Origin: a bacterium
GTDB taxonomy: Bacteria; Patescibacteria; Paceibacteria; UBA9973; SBAW01
DNA length: 12,563 nucleotides
Direction: 5' to 3'
Assembly: GCA_021825025.1 (NCBI GenBank)
Contig: JAKAIP010000003.1
Coordinates: 1 to 12,563, forward strand
Both the position numbers and the translations under genes were made by a program. Under the pieces are notes generated by a model, which was given only the letters and a program-made list of their open reading frames with translations, was not told the origin of the DNA and searched no databases. This document shows, piece after piece, positions 1 through 6,861 of the stretch. Position 1 is the first letter of the stretch; each line of letters starts with the position of its first letter.

Positions 1-156
1 TGTTGCGTTGGACGTGTAGACGATTTTGCCCTGGTACGTCAATGAGTGCGTCGCGTTGGTCGTCGAGAATCCGAAGTAGTAGATCAAGAACGCAACGATG
101 ACCACAACGACTATTCCGATTGCTATGATCACGCCAAAGTCCATTTTCAGCACCAT
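1..156 (-). CDS. N-terminal part of a membrane-anchored protein (runs off left edge)
   Basis: Reading leftwards from the ATG at 156, 52 codons stay open to the window edge. The product begins MVLKMDFG, followed by a strongly hydrophobic stretch (about residues 8-28, VIIAIGIVVVVIVAFLIYYF) and then a polar segment with the sequons NAT at residues 34-36 and 50-52. This is the pattern of a single N-terminal signal anchor with the rest of the chain exposed to the lumen or outside. The start codon directly follows the TAA stop of the 206-aa gene, giving TAAATG, so the two may be read from one transcript or this gene may use its own start box. A second in-frame ATG at 144 (also after AAA) is an alternative start. 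The family is not recognised; a virion membrane protein is an inference only. Confidence 0.7.
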   Translation of the reverse strand, partial: MVLKMDFGVIIAIGIVVVVIVAFLIYYFGFSTTNATHSLTYQGKIVYTSNAT

Positions 157-159
157 TTA
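154..159 (-). promoter_or_regulatory. TAAATG start box at the membrane-anchor gene
   Basis: The sequence reads GACAACTAAATG. The TAA is at once the stop of the upstream 206-aa gene and part of the start box. It resembles the GGGCAACTAAAATG seen before the ligase gene. Confidence 0.45.
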
Positions 160-777
160 GTTGTCTTCGTAGTCGTCGGCCTCTTCGTCGTAGACTTCCT
201 CAACATCGTCGACCTCACGTGTTGTCTTTGGTCCTTCGGTGATGGCTAACTCGGCAAATATGTAGGCCAGTTCTGCTTTTGGGCTGATGCCGGGGCATGC
301 CGCGACTGGATGCTCCATGTTGACCTTACCACGTTTGCCAACGACGTCTGGATTGTACGCGGAGAAGCCTTGTATTGACGACAGGAAGCGCAGGCCAGAA
401 TTCGTCTGTACGCAGCCGGTGAAGACGACGACGTAGTTTCGGGTGTAATGCACTTTGGAGAACTTGAAAAGGGTCATCCCATAGATGGGCATGCTATCGC
501 GTGGCGCGCCAACAAGAAAACATGCACCGAGCATACCGGTGTCGACCGGTGTCCATATCCGTTGTCCGTCGAGAACGTATAGACCGGGTGGAAGGCGAAA
601 TGTGAGGAAGCGGACGTAGTAATCATGAATGCCATCAGTCCGCTCAATCTTCTCGATAACACCTGCATCCACCGCGAACTTAACGTAGGAAATGATGCGC
701 TTTTCGGTTTCCGATAGTTGCCCATGATCTACGTTGGGATCGCGTAGTCTGGTCAAAGGTTGCGTGAGATTGTCCAT
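157..777 (-). CDS. Unrecognised 206-aa protein with acidic C-terminus
   Basis: The product starts MDNLTQPLTRLRDP and has no family I recognise. The middle (about residues 53-135) is rich in alternating hydrophobic and aromatic residues, such as YYVRFLTFRLPPGLYVLDG and NYVVVFTGC, suggesting a beta-rich globular fold. The last 18 residues (189-206) are almost all Asp and Glu with Val and Tyr. No signal peptide or membrane segment is seen. I chose the ATG at 777 over a GTG nine bases upstream because AAAA directly precedes it, as at the other genes here. The stop codon touches the ATG of the membrane-anchor gene and no palindrome separates them. The ten-copy palindrome array lies about 90 bp upstream, so this is the gene that array is most likely to regulate. 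Confidence 0.75.
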   Translation of the reverse strand: MDNLTQPLTRLRDPNVDHGQLSETEKRIISYVKFAVDAGVIEKIERTDGIHDYYVRFLTFRLPPGLYVLDGQRIWTPVDTGMLGACFLVGAPRDSMPIYGMTLFKFSKVHYTRNYVVVFTGCVQTNSGLRFLSSIQGFSAYNPDVVGKRGKVNMEHPVAACPGISPKAELAYIFAELAITEGPKTTREVDDVEEVYDEEADDYEDN

Positions 778-781
778 TTTG
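775..781 (-). promoter_or_regulatory. CAAAATG start box (variant)
   Basis: The 206-aa gene starts in GTGGACAAAATGG. It is the only start in the window where the base before the A-run is C rather than T, so it is the weakest member of the motif set. Confidence 0.3.
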
Positions 782-868
782 TCCACGCCGCGAATTCGGC
801 ATAGCCAGCGTTATCGCCAAGGAGACCGCATCGTTGTTGTCGCCGACGGCTTCGTTCTGCGGAGTCAT

Positions 869-1223
869 TAATGATACCCTATCATTAGCGTGGATACGTT
901 AATGATACCCTATCATTAGCGTGGACACGTTAATGATACCCTATCATTAGCCGATGTCGCCGTCGGTGAAGTCGACGGTAGACGTCATTAATGATACCCT
1001 ATCGTTGACGTGTCCACGTTAATGATGTCCTATTACTAAATGTGCGTTCGTTAATGATACTCTATCACTAAATGTGTGTCCATTAATGATACCCTATCAT
1101 TAGCGTGGATACGTTAATAATACCCTATCATTAGCCGATGTTGCCGTCGGTAAAGTCGACGGTAGGCGCTGTTAATGATACCCCATCACTAAATGTGTGC
1201 TCGTTAATGATACCCTATCACTA
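869..1223. repeat. Ten-copy array of 19-bp palindromes
   Basis: The unit is TAATGATA-CCC-TATCATTA, an 8-bp inverted repeat around CCC. Copies start at 869, 900, 931, 989, 1020, 1052, 1084, 1115, 1173 and 1205. Copies 1, 2, 3 and 7 are perfect and the rest carry one to several changes. Start-to-start distances are 31, 31, 58, 31, 32, 32, 31, 58 and 32 bp. The short 12-13 bp spacers are themselves conserved (GCGTGGATACGT or AATGTGYGYYCGT types). The two long spacers (950-988 and 1134-1172) are near copies of each other. There is no gene between 787 and 1417. The array looks like a set of dimer-binding sites for an origin, an enhancer or an operator; no function is shown by the sequence alone. 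Confidence 0.9.
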
Positions 1224-1290
1224 AATGTGCGCCCATTGGCACCCAAGCATCGACTCGACGTTTCGACAGTCGACGGTCAAACCGGCGTAT

Positions 1291-1370
1291 CGACGGCCGA
1301 GTCGACGGATCGACGGCCGAGTCGACGGATCGACGGCCGAGTCGACGGATCGACGGCCGAGTCGACGGAT
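1291..1370. repeat. Four perfect copies of a 20-bp TCGA-rich tandem repeat
   Basis: The unit CGACGGCCGAGTCGACGGAT is repeated exactly four times. A degenerate lead-in occurs at 1256-1290 (GTTTCGACAGTCGACGG) and a trailing GGGTCGACGG at 1371-1380. The period of 20 is not a multiple of three and no gene start box is present, so it is non-coding. Confidence 0.9.
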
Positions 1371-1387
1371 GGGTCGACGGAGTGGGT

Positions 1388-1403
1388 GCTATAGAGGTAT
1401 AGC
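1388..1403 (-). terminator. Palindrome after the 344-aa gene
   Basis: GCTATA-GAGG-TATAGC lies 14 nt beyond the stop codon (1418-1420) of the minus-strand 344-aa gene. It has the same 6-bp-arm layout as the palindromes at the other gene ends and probably marks transcript termination or 3'-end processing. Confidence 0.6.
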
Positions 1404-1417
1404 TTGTGTGGTTTTGT

Positions 1418-2452
1418 TTACTCAAGGCGGGGAGCCCGTTCGCCGTTCTTGTGTGCGTTGTAGGCGACGCGGATGCGTTCTTCCATGGCGCGTTCGCCGG
1501 TGCGGAGGATGTTGCGGGCAGCGTTGGTTTCCGATTTGTCTTGTTGCCTGAAGAAGTCGCCTTCGGCACGACCGGCATCGCGGTTAAGCTGGACGTAGCC
1601 GTCGATCGGGATGTCGTGCGCCCAGTGCTCGTATTGGTGCTTTGCCCATTCGCCGTAGTGGCGTGCCTGGTAGCGAACCATCTTGCCCCTCGCGGTTTTG
1701 GCCTCAGGGTTCGCGTCGATGCGGACGAGCTTGTGGTTGAAGCCATTGAGATCACGCCAGGTGCGGAACTGGGTGAAGACTTGCTCGGGAGTTGCGTCGT
1801 CCGCATGCATGAAGCGCTTGGTCTCGGCAGTGATGTCGGTGTTGTTCATGCGGACCTTGAAGGCGGCTTCGATGAGGATCGAGCGGATGCTATTGAGAAC
1901 TTCGCTGCCGAAGTGGCGTTTGGCGTCGTCCTCGCTCATGCCGTTGGCCACCATCTTCTTGATTGCGCCCTTGATGTAGGGGAGGCGGGTGTATTCTTCC
2001 TGAAGCTTGGGGAGCATGACGTCCTCGAAATACTCGTGGGTGAAGACGCCATCGGCGTGGTTCACGACAGGAATGGCGGCGCGTTGCGCTGCCTGGGCGG
2101 GAGTCAGCTCGGCAGTACGACGGACGTGTCCACGGAGACCGGTTTCTTCCTCGAACTCGCTTGCGTTAACTCGTCCGACGAGGGCGTAGTTGTCGTCGAC
2201 AACGGCGACGGAGCGCTTGGAAAGGCCTTTTTTGACATCGGTCAGGCTTGGCGAGCCAGCAAGGATGTAGTCGGCTGCGGTGAGGTCAGGGGTGCCGTCT
2301 TGGTGGACGCGCTGGCGCTTGAAAAGATAGTTCTTGCCCTTCTTGATATCGGCAAGTGCATCTGTGTGGCTAACACGGATGAGTCCGACGGTCCCCTTCT
2401 TCTCGTTGAGGCCGACCTTCTTCACGATGGAGCGATCGCTGGAACTAGGCAT
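1418..2452 (-). CDS. Unrecognised basic 344-aa protein, possible histone-fold-like segment
   Basis: The product starts MPSSSDRSIVKKVGLNEKKG and is hydrophilic and Lys/Arg-rich, with no signal peptide or membrane segment. The middle is predicted helical by eye. Residues 155-215 show an order of helices reminiscent of a histone fold: a short helix (LPYIKGAIKKMV), a loop, a long amphipathic helix (about 183-203, VLNSIRSILIEAAFKVR) and then TDITAE before another helix, like the 'TITxxD/E' loop of histones. This is a weak resemblance, not a family assignment. The C-terminal third (about 260-340) is rich in charged and aromatic residues. The start is supported by GGGCAACTAAAAATG, nearly the same sequence as at the ligase gene, and a hairpin follows the stop. 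The antisense frame is also open but has shadow composition. Confidence 0.8.
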   Translation of the reverse strand: MPSSSDRSIVKKVGLNEKKGTVGLIRVSHTDALADIKKGKNYLFKRQRVHQDGTPDLTAADYILAGSPSLTDVKKGLSKRSVAVVDDNYALVGRVNASEFEEETGLRGHVRRTAELTPAQAAQRAAIPVVNHADGVFTHEYFEDVMLPKLQEEYTRLPYIKGAIKKMVANGMSEDDAKRHFGSEVLNSIRSILIEAAFKVRMNNTDITAETKRFMHADDATPEQVFTQFRTWRDLNGFNHKLVRIDANPEAKTARGKMVRYQARHYGEWAKHQYEHWAHDIPIDGYVQLNRDAGRAEGDFFRQQDKSETNAARNILRTGERAMEERIRVAYNAHKNGERAPRLE

Positions 2453-2457
2453 TTTTA
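2450..2457 (-). promoter_or_regulatory. TAAAAATG start box of the 344-aa gene
   Basis: The sequence from 2464 down to 2450 is GGGCAACTAAAAATG, identical to the ligase start region apart from one extra A. Confidence 0.5.
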
Positions 2458-2525
2458 GTTGCCCTTCACTTCACGGTTCTCCTAAAAGCGACAAATTAAT
2501 GCCTGGCTACGCGCCGCACGTGGAC

Positions 2526-2543
2526 TGTATATACTTGTATACA
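2526..2543 (-). terminator. Palindrome after the ligase gene
   Basis: TGTATA-TACTTG-TATACA lies 18 nt beyond the ligase stop codon (2562-2564) and before the start box of the next gene. Confidence 0.6.
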
Positions 2544-2561
2544 TCGCTGCAAAAAGCATGA

Positions 2562-4748
2562 TCACGCGTCGCGAACGACCTTCTCACCCGGGTCTCCGTC
2601 GTCCTCGCTATCGTCGTCTCGATCGCTATCATCGTACATTTCCTCCTCTTCGTTTCCGTCCGTGTCATCGCCGGCTGTTGCTTCTTCCTCTTCTTCCTCG
2701 TCCCTGTTCCCGTTCTCTGTGGTCTCTTCTTCGTCTGCGCTCTCGTAGTCGGATTCCTCGTCTTCGGTGTCCGTGACGTCATCGGATTGGGTATCATTGA
2801 CGTGCGGGCCCGCGTGGACTGACGGCGTAGGCGCGACCGCGGGCGGTGTCGGAACCGTCGACGGCGCTGGCACTGGTTCGAGATCGCGACGCCAACTATC
2901 GGGAGTGAAGGGCTGCTTAAAGCGTGCGCGGAGGGGAATGCCGTCGTCAGAGAAGGCATCGCAAACGATGGTGTATGGCTTACCGAGTGCTCGGTCGAAG
3001 TCATCGTTATGCATCGAGTCGACGCGTAGATCCTTGGTGAGGGCAGCAGACACAGCGAATTCGATGTAGTCGTCGCCTTCGTTATCGAGATAGCGCTTAG
3101 CCCGCACACGAACACTACCAATGGCATCAGGGTCAGCCGGAGACGCAATAAAACCAATCGGATAGCACTCACCATCGGAAACAGCCTTCACCTTATACAA
3201 ACGCTCTTTACCAAACTCATAATGCTCATTCTCCGGATACAAAACAATGCCCTCGTAGCCGTTGGCAATCGCAGCGTCCATGTACGCCTCGGCATCGCCA
3301 ACAGTCGACACCCACTTGGACGCGTTGATCTGGATACGCTTGAACGACTTGGCATCGATGCCCGCAAGAATGCCCATAGTTTCCTTGAAGGACATCTGAC
3401 CGATGGCGTATGATAAAACATGTAGGTTGAGTTGGGCAAAGTCGTTGTCATCGTTATCGCGATTGCAGGGACCCGTGATTTGCTGCAACGTCAATCCATG
3501 CTTATAACATTCGCAGTCGACGAAAAGCTTGCGACCCTCTTCGAGGGTCGCGGACGAACCCTCAAAGAGGGCAAGCTTACCGTCCAACGCTCGCCCACTG
3601 GCAATCGCCTGCTGGAGACGACGGATGTCATCGTCAAATGCATTGTTGAACTTGACCGGCAACTTCTTGCCGGAGCGACTGAAGTAGCCTATGCTGGTTC
3701 CCTCGATGAATACGCACACACGATTGCCATCGAGCTTTGGCTGTACGTAAAAGCCGGAACCTTTGGCGAGACGGCGCGAACCGATGATGCCTGCAAGGTT
3801 GGCCTTCTTGTCGCCATCGCGGAGGATGAGAGCATCGATCTTCTTGCATGTAGTGGGCGCGATAAAGGTAGCCATGGTGGTCAAGGCTGCTTTAGGCTGG
3901 TTCTGTTTGTCCTCGATCGGTCGACGCTCGGAATCACCAGTCGGCAAAACAAAGTTGGCCTCTCGAAATGCAAAGATAGCTTCTTTGGAGGCGTTATGCC
4001 ACTCAGACTCCGTGATCGAGAACATAGAGCCGCCGTCAAAAGAGACGAGACGACGGCGATCGTCGACGTAAAACAGGCCTTTGCGACTGACGAAGGCACA
4101 CGCATCAGGCGACCCGGCCTTCTTGGTAAGAATGAGCTTGCCTTTGTGGAAAAGCGATTGTTCGCGATCAGTAGCGTCCTCAACAAAGTAGACAAGATCG
4201 GCCTCACGAATTTTGACGATAGTCTCACCAATGTGCTCGTCCTTGATCACTCGGTATGCAAACGTGTCCTCAAGTGGGGCATCTCCAACGTTTGTTCGGA
4301 TGAGAGCGAAGACATTGTCGTCGGTCAAACCCCTCGTAGAAAGCATCTCGATAACCATAGCAAGCGTGCGGTTAGTACTCATCAGCGAACACAGGAGGCG
4401 GTTCGCGTCGAAGAACGGTTGCATCTTGTCATTCGGAAGGTCCTTGAGTTGCTTGAAGTATTCTTCCTTGTGGTACCGGATGGGCACGAGAGGGCGAGTG
4501 CTTTCGGAATACTTATCGCGAATGAGACCAAACGCCTTCAGATGAGGGCTTTTCCCCGAGTCCGTGATCGTGTTCTCGATGAGCTTGCCGTTTCTCGTAC
4601 GTGTTGAGAACGTGTAGATGACTGGTGTCCCGAGCTTATGAAAGACTTCGTAAAAACCACCCGTCGAGCCATCGACCAGCCTGAAGAACAGATAATTGTC
4701 GCCATCGACGGCACACAAATTGTTATCGGCAATGAAAGGATTGAGCAT
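2562..4748 (-). CDS. ATP-dependent DNA ligase with long N-terminal extension and acidic tail
   Basis: Seals nicks in duplex DNA through a ligase-AMP intermediate, acting in replication or repair. Nucleotidyltransferase motifs are in order: motif I KLDGNR (residues 338-343, Lys338 the AMP acceptor), Ia SRSG (357-360), III VDCEC (410-414), IV EGIVLY (499-504) and V LYKVKAV (517-523). An OB-fold follows, starting ECYPIGF (527-533) and ending in a motif-VI-like RARFKQPFTPDSW (607-619). Residues 1-290 match nothing I recognise, although ligases often carry a DNA-binding domain there. The last 80 residues are an Asp/Glu/Ser-rich tail. Total length is 728 aa, well above the roughly 300-aa minimal viral ligases. 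I used the ATG at 4748, inside GGGCAACTAAAATG, not a TTG 21 bases upstream. An mRNA guanylyltransferase is the main alternative, disfavoured by the DNA-ligase-like OB region. Confidence 0.85.
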   Translation of the reverse strand: MLNPFIADNNLCAVDGDNYLFFRLVDGSTGGFYEVFHKLGTPVIYTFSTRTRNGKLIENTITDSGKSPHLKAFGLIRDKYSESTRPLVPIRYHKEEYFKQLKDLPNDKMQPFFDANRLLCSLMSTNRTLAMVIEMLSTRGLTDDNVFALIRTNVGDAPLEDTFAYRVIKDEHIGETIVKIREADLVYFVEDATDREQSLFHKGKLILTKKAGSPDACAFVSRKGLFYVDDRRRLVSFDGGSMFSITESEWHNASKEAIFAFREANFVLPTGDSERRPIEDKQNQPKAALTTMATFIAPTTCKKIDALILRDGDKKANLAGIIGSRRLAKGSGFYVQPKLDGNRVCVFIEGTSIGYFSRSGKKLPVKFNNAFDDDIRRLQQAIASGRALDGKLALFEGSSATLEEGRKLFVDCECYKHGLTLQQITGPCNRDNDDNDFAQLNLHVLSYAIGQMSFKETMGILAGIDAKSFKRIQINASKWVSTVGDAEAYMDAAIANGYEGIVLYPENEHYEFGKERLYKVKAVSDGECYPIGFIASPADPDAIGSVRVRAKRYLDNEGDDYIEFAVSAALTKDLRVDSMHNDDFDRALGKPYTIVCDAFSDDGIPLRARFKQPFTPDSWRRDLEPVPAPSTVPTPPAVAPTPSVHAGPHVNDTQSDDVTDTEDEESDYESADEEETTENGNRDEEEEEEATAGDDTDGNEEEEMYDDSDRDDDSEDDGDPGEKVVRDA

Positions 4749-4752
4749 TTTA
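4746..4752 (-). promoter_or_regulatory. TAAAATG start box of the ligase gene
   Basis: The start region reads GGGCAACTAAAATG (4759 down to 4746). It excludes the upstream TTG as the start. Confidence 0.5.
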
Positions 4753-4774
4753 GTTGCCCTGGCCAACAACGGAA

Positions 4775-4910
4775 ACGTCGACTACCGATCGATCTCGAAC
4801 GTCGGTTCGGAGTCAACTTCGAGTATCGAGATCGTCGACTTTGCCGTCGACTTCGGTCGACGAAAACGTCGGTTCGGAGTCGACAAGGAGTGTCGGGGAC
4901 GTTGACTCGA
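4775..4910. repeat. TCGA-rich degenerate repeats between ligase and RNA polymerase genes
   Basis: The 217-bp gap holds many GTCGAC/CGTCGA words. AACGTCGGTTCGGAGTCAAC at 4798-4817 recurs as AACGTCGGTTCGGAGTCGAC at 4865-4884, 67 bp apart. A 17-bp inverted match lies at 7121-7137, linking this block to the repeats upstream of the polymerase gene. Confidence 0.75.
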
Positions 4911-4946
4911 CCTTTGGCTGTTTGACGTGCTTTCGCTGTCGGGATG

Positions 4947-4961
4947 CTTATATGATATAAG
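4947..4961 (-). terminator. Palindrome after the RNA polymerase gene
   Basis: CTTATA-TGA-TATAAG lies 4 nt beyond the stop codon (4966-4968). Confidence 0.6.
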
Positions 4962-4965
4962 TGGG

Positions 4966-6660
4966 CTAGGCGTCGTTTTTGCTTGTTGTCTTGTGGCCGT
5001 CGCCGACTCCGTAAAAGTCGACATTGTCTTCGCTTGGTAGCACCAGGGTACGGCGTAGGCCACTCGTGATCTTTCGGACACTGCCGACTCCATAAAAGTC
5101 GACGTCAGCGTATGTGCGGCCAGTCGCGCTGTCCCTAGGTTGACCGTAGTGTTGAACGGTGCGGGCATCTGAGCACATATCAATTACTCTTTGGCGTGCG
5201 TCCATATCAATCTCGTAGCCAGCGTAGTTCGTTCCGAAGGTATATGGCTTCCCCATGAGTACACTTGGGATAACGCCTCTGACGGGAAAGCGTTCTTCTT
5301 GATTGACCGGTAGCGTGCTCACCTCGCTTACGAAATCGCGATACGCGAGGCGATCGAGAGGTGTGATGCCCTGCATGCTTTTGAAACCCTGTGGCGTGAT
5401 CGGACAGAGGTTGTAGCCGAACATCTTGGCACAGAAAACAGCAATGTGGACATATGCGAGGCTAAAGCCGTTGTCAGTCAGCGACTGCCAATAATTATAC
5501 TCGTGTATGCTTTGGGCGACGGTAATGCCGTAGTGTTCGGTCATCTCGACGGGATCGTTGCTCCAAATGCAGTCCTTCCGTATGCCAATGTTGGCGTCCG
5601 ACAACTTCTTGAGGATGTCTTTGAATGACATGGTTCCGCATACTGCGATGTATTTGTGCGGAGTCTGATCGAGATCACTAATGTCCACCTTACCGTTCAC
5701 ATGAATGTGCATGGGGCAGTCATCAACGAACTCGGCAGCGAGGCCCGACGGTAGGCGCTTGATGAGCTCATCGCGCGGAAAGAAGAGATCGATCTCTGGC
5801 GCATGGTAGAGAAATGTGTGTTCACCATCGTAGTGTGCACACTTAACGACGTCGGACACTTTGCTTGCTCTGATTTCGATGCGTTCGACGCCACGAATGC
5901 CTTTGAGGCAGGCATCCATGAGTAGGCGTACGCGGTCATTGAAGATCGAGAGGTAGCCATGGCCGATTTCGTCTGGGCACAGCTCAAACGTGAATGTTGC
6001 CGGTGGGTGTATAATGAGGCCGAGACCCGGACGGCTCATGATGACTCTATAGACGTCGGTGTGTGTCATTCCAATGTCAGCCAGCTTACACGGATCAATA
6101 CGAAAGACGTAAAAGGTCTCACACATCTTGGGGACATTGATGTACACGCATCTCTGATCGCGTTCGCCCGTCCTCGCTCGCGGAACGTACTTGCACCCAC
6201 CACACGGCGTCGCGATCACTTCGCCGAATGATGTATACTCATTATCCTTGGCCCACTTCTGCATGACGTCAACCGTTGTCCGACAGTGAGCAACGACCAC
6301 TCTGGGCGAAGTTTTGAGCGCGTTAAGCTTAACCAAAGAGGAAGCACCACTACTACCTTTGCGACCAGCAGAATGCTGCGACTTCAAATACGCTTGCGTG
6401 ATGGGCTGCAAAAGAGACTGTGCCGCCTCAAGGCCAACGTTCTTGCCTCGGCTAACAAGGCTACTTAAGAACAACTCAGCCACTTTCCGACAATACGCAT
6501 CAAGTTTGTCGACATTGATGGTGTCGCCAAGAAGCCTCAGCGACATCATCTTGATGTTCTGCACAATGTTGCCGATACGTGATCGCTCCAGCGTTCGTGA
6601 AATGACGGCAACGACTTTGTTCACAATAATCAGGCGCAACTTGTTATCGATCGTTGTCAT
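4966..6660 (-). CDS. DNA-directed RNA polymerase largest subunit, C-terminal (A''-like) half
   Basis: This is the trigger-loop and C-terminal part of the largest subunit of a multisubunit RNA polymerase, presumably transcribing viral genes. Residues 76-99 hold the trigger-loop signature (AAQSLLQPITQ, then YLKSQHSAG), matching GxxAAQSxxxPxTQ...H..G. Residues 112-125 (LNALKTSPRVVVAH) match the KTPSLTVYL segment of Rpb1. Residues 374-443 (HYGITVAQSI, then LAYVHIAVFC, then ITPQGFKSMQGITPL) match the Rpb1/A'' C-terminal region with its HLxLL and ITRxGxNRxxxGPL patterns, which bacterial beta' lacks. The NADFDGD metal-binding region belongs to the missing N-terminal half. At 564 aa it is longer than archaeal A'' (about 400 aa). 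The start at 6660 lies in GATAAAATG and the region upstream is repeats, so the other half is not adjacent. The C-terminus repeats VDFYGVG twice. Confidence 0.9.
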   Translation of the reverse strand: MTTIDNKLRLIIVNKVVAVISRTLERSRIGNIVQNIKMMSLRLLGDTINVDKLDAYCRKVAELFLSSLVSRGKNVGLEAAQSLLQPITQAYLKSQHSAGRKGSSGASSLVKLNALKTSPRVVVAHCRTTVDVMQKWAKDNEYTSFGEVIATPCGGCKYVPRARTGERDQRCVYINVPKMCETFYVFRIDPCKLADIGMTHTDVYRVIMSRPGLGLIIHPPATFTFELCPDEIGHGYLSIFNDRVRLLMDACLKGIRGVERIEIRASKVSDVVKCAHYDGEHTFLYHAPEIDLFFPRDELIKRLPSGLAAEFVDDCPMHIHVNGKVDISDLDQTPHKYIAVCGTMSFKDILKKLSDANIGIRKDCIWSNDPVEMTEHYGITVAQSIHEYNYWQSLTDNGFSLAYVHIAVFCAKMFGYNLCPITPQGFKSMQGITPLDRLAYRDFVSEVSTLPVNQEERFPVRGVIPSVLMGKPYTFGTNYAGYEIDMDARQRVIDMCSDARTVQHYGQPRDSATGRTYADVDFYGVGSVRKITSGLRRTLVLPSEDNVDFYGVGDGHKTTSKNDA

Positions 6661-6664
6661 TTTA
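6658..6664 (-). promoter_or_regulatory. TAAAATG start box of the RNA polymerase gene
   Basis: The sequence is GATAAAATG. An 8-bp inverted repeat, GTCCATCG (6673-6680) and CGATGGAC (6697-6704), lies just upstream of it. Confidence 0.5.
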
Positions 6665-6861
6665 TCTTAGCAGTCCATCGCCAACCGCTTATCCGCCGAT
6701 GGACGAGCCGACGTTCCCGATATCGATACCCATAGCCGACGCTTCCGACGACATCCACTGACGATCGAGCCAACAAACGAATCGTCGACCCGACGTGGAG
6801 TCGACGATCGAGTACACGATTTCAACACCCAAAGTCAACTGTCCGTCCACCATCGAATACG

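Noticed and set aside
869..1223. CRISPR array
   Set aside because: The spacers are short (12-13 bp) and themselves repeated, no cas genes are present, and the genes look eukaryote-viral.
869..1223. TetR-type operator (the palindrome resembles tetO words such as CTATCA and TGATA)
   Set aside because: The resemblance is limited to a few bases, the centre is CCC, and no TetR-like gene is seen in the window.
1406..2458. Long plus-strand open frame (350 codons) opposite the 344-aa gene
   Set aside because: Its product is a Val/Gly/Ala/Leu-rich shadow, and it has no start box or hairpin. The minus-strand gene has both.
3432..4607. Plus-strand open frame (391 codons) opposite the DNA ligase
   Set aside because: The minus strand here encodes recognisable ligase motifs; the plus frame is a shadow.
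2562..4748. mRNA capping guanylyltransferase (including baculovirus LEF-4-like)
   Set aside because: Motif I would also fit, but the SRxG motif, the ECYPIGF entry to the OB-fold and the motif-VI-like ending are those of DNA ligases, and no triphosphatase domain is evident.
4966..6660. Beta' C-terminal fragment of a jumbo bacteriophage polymerase
   Set aside because: The C-terminal region follows the archaeal/eukaryotic Rpb1 pattern, and the window lacks Shine-Dalgarno sequences while having giant-virus-like hairpins. A phage is not fully excluded but is less likely.
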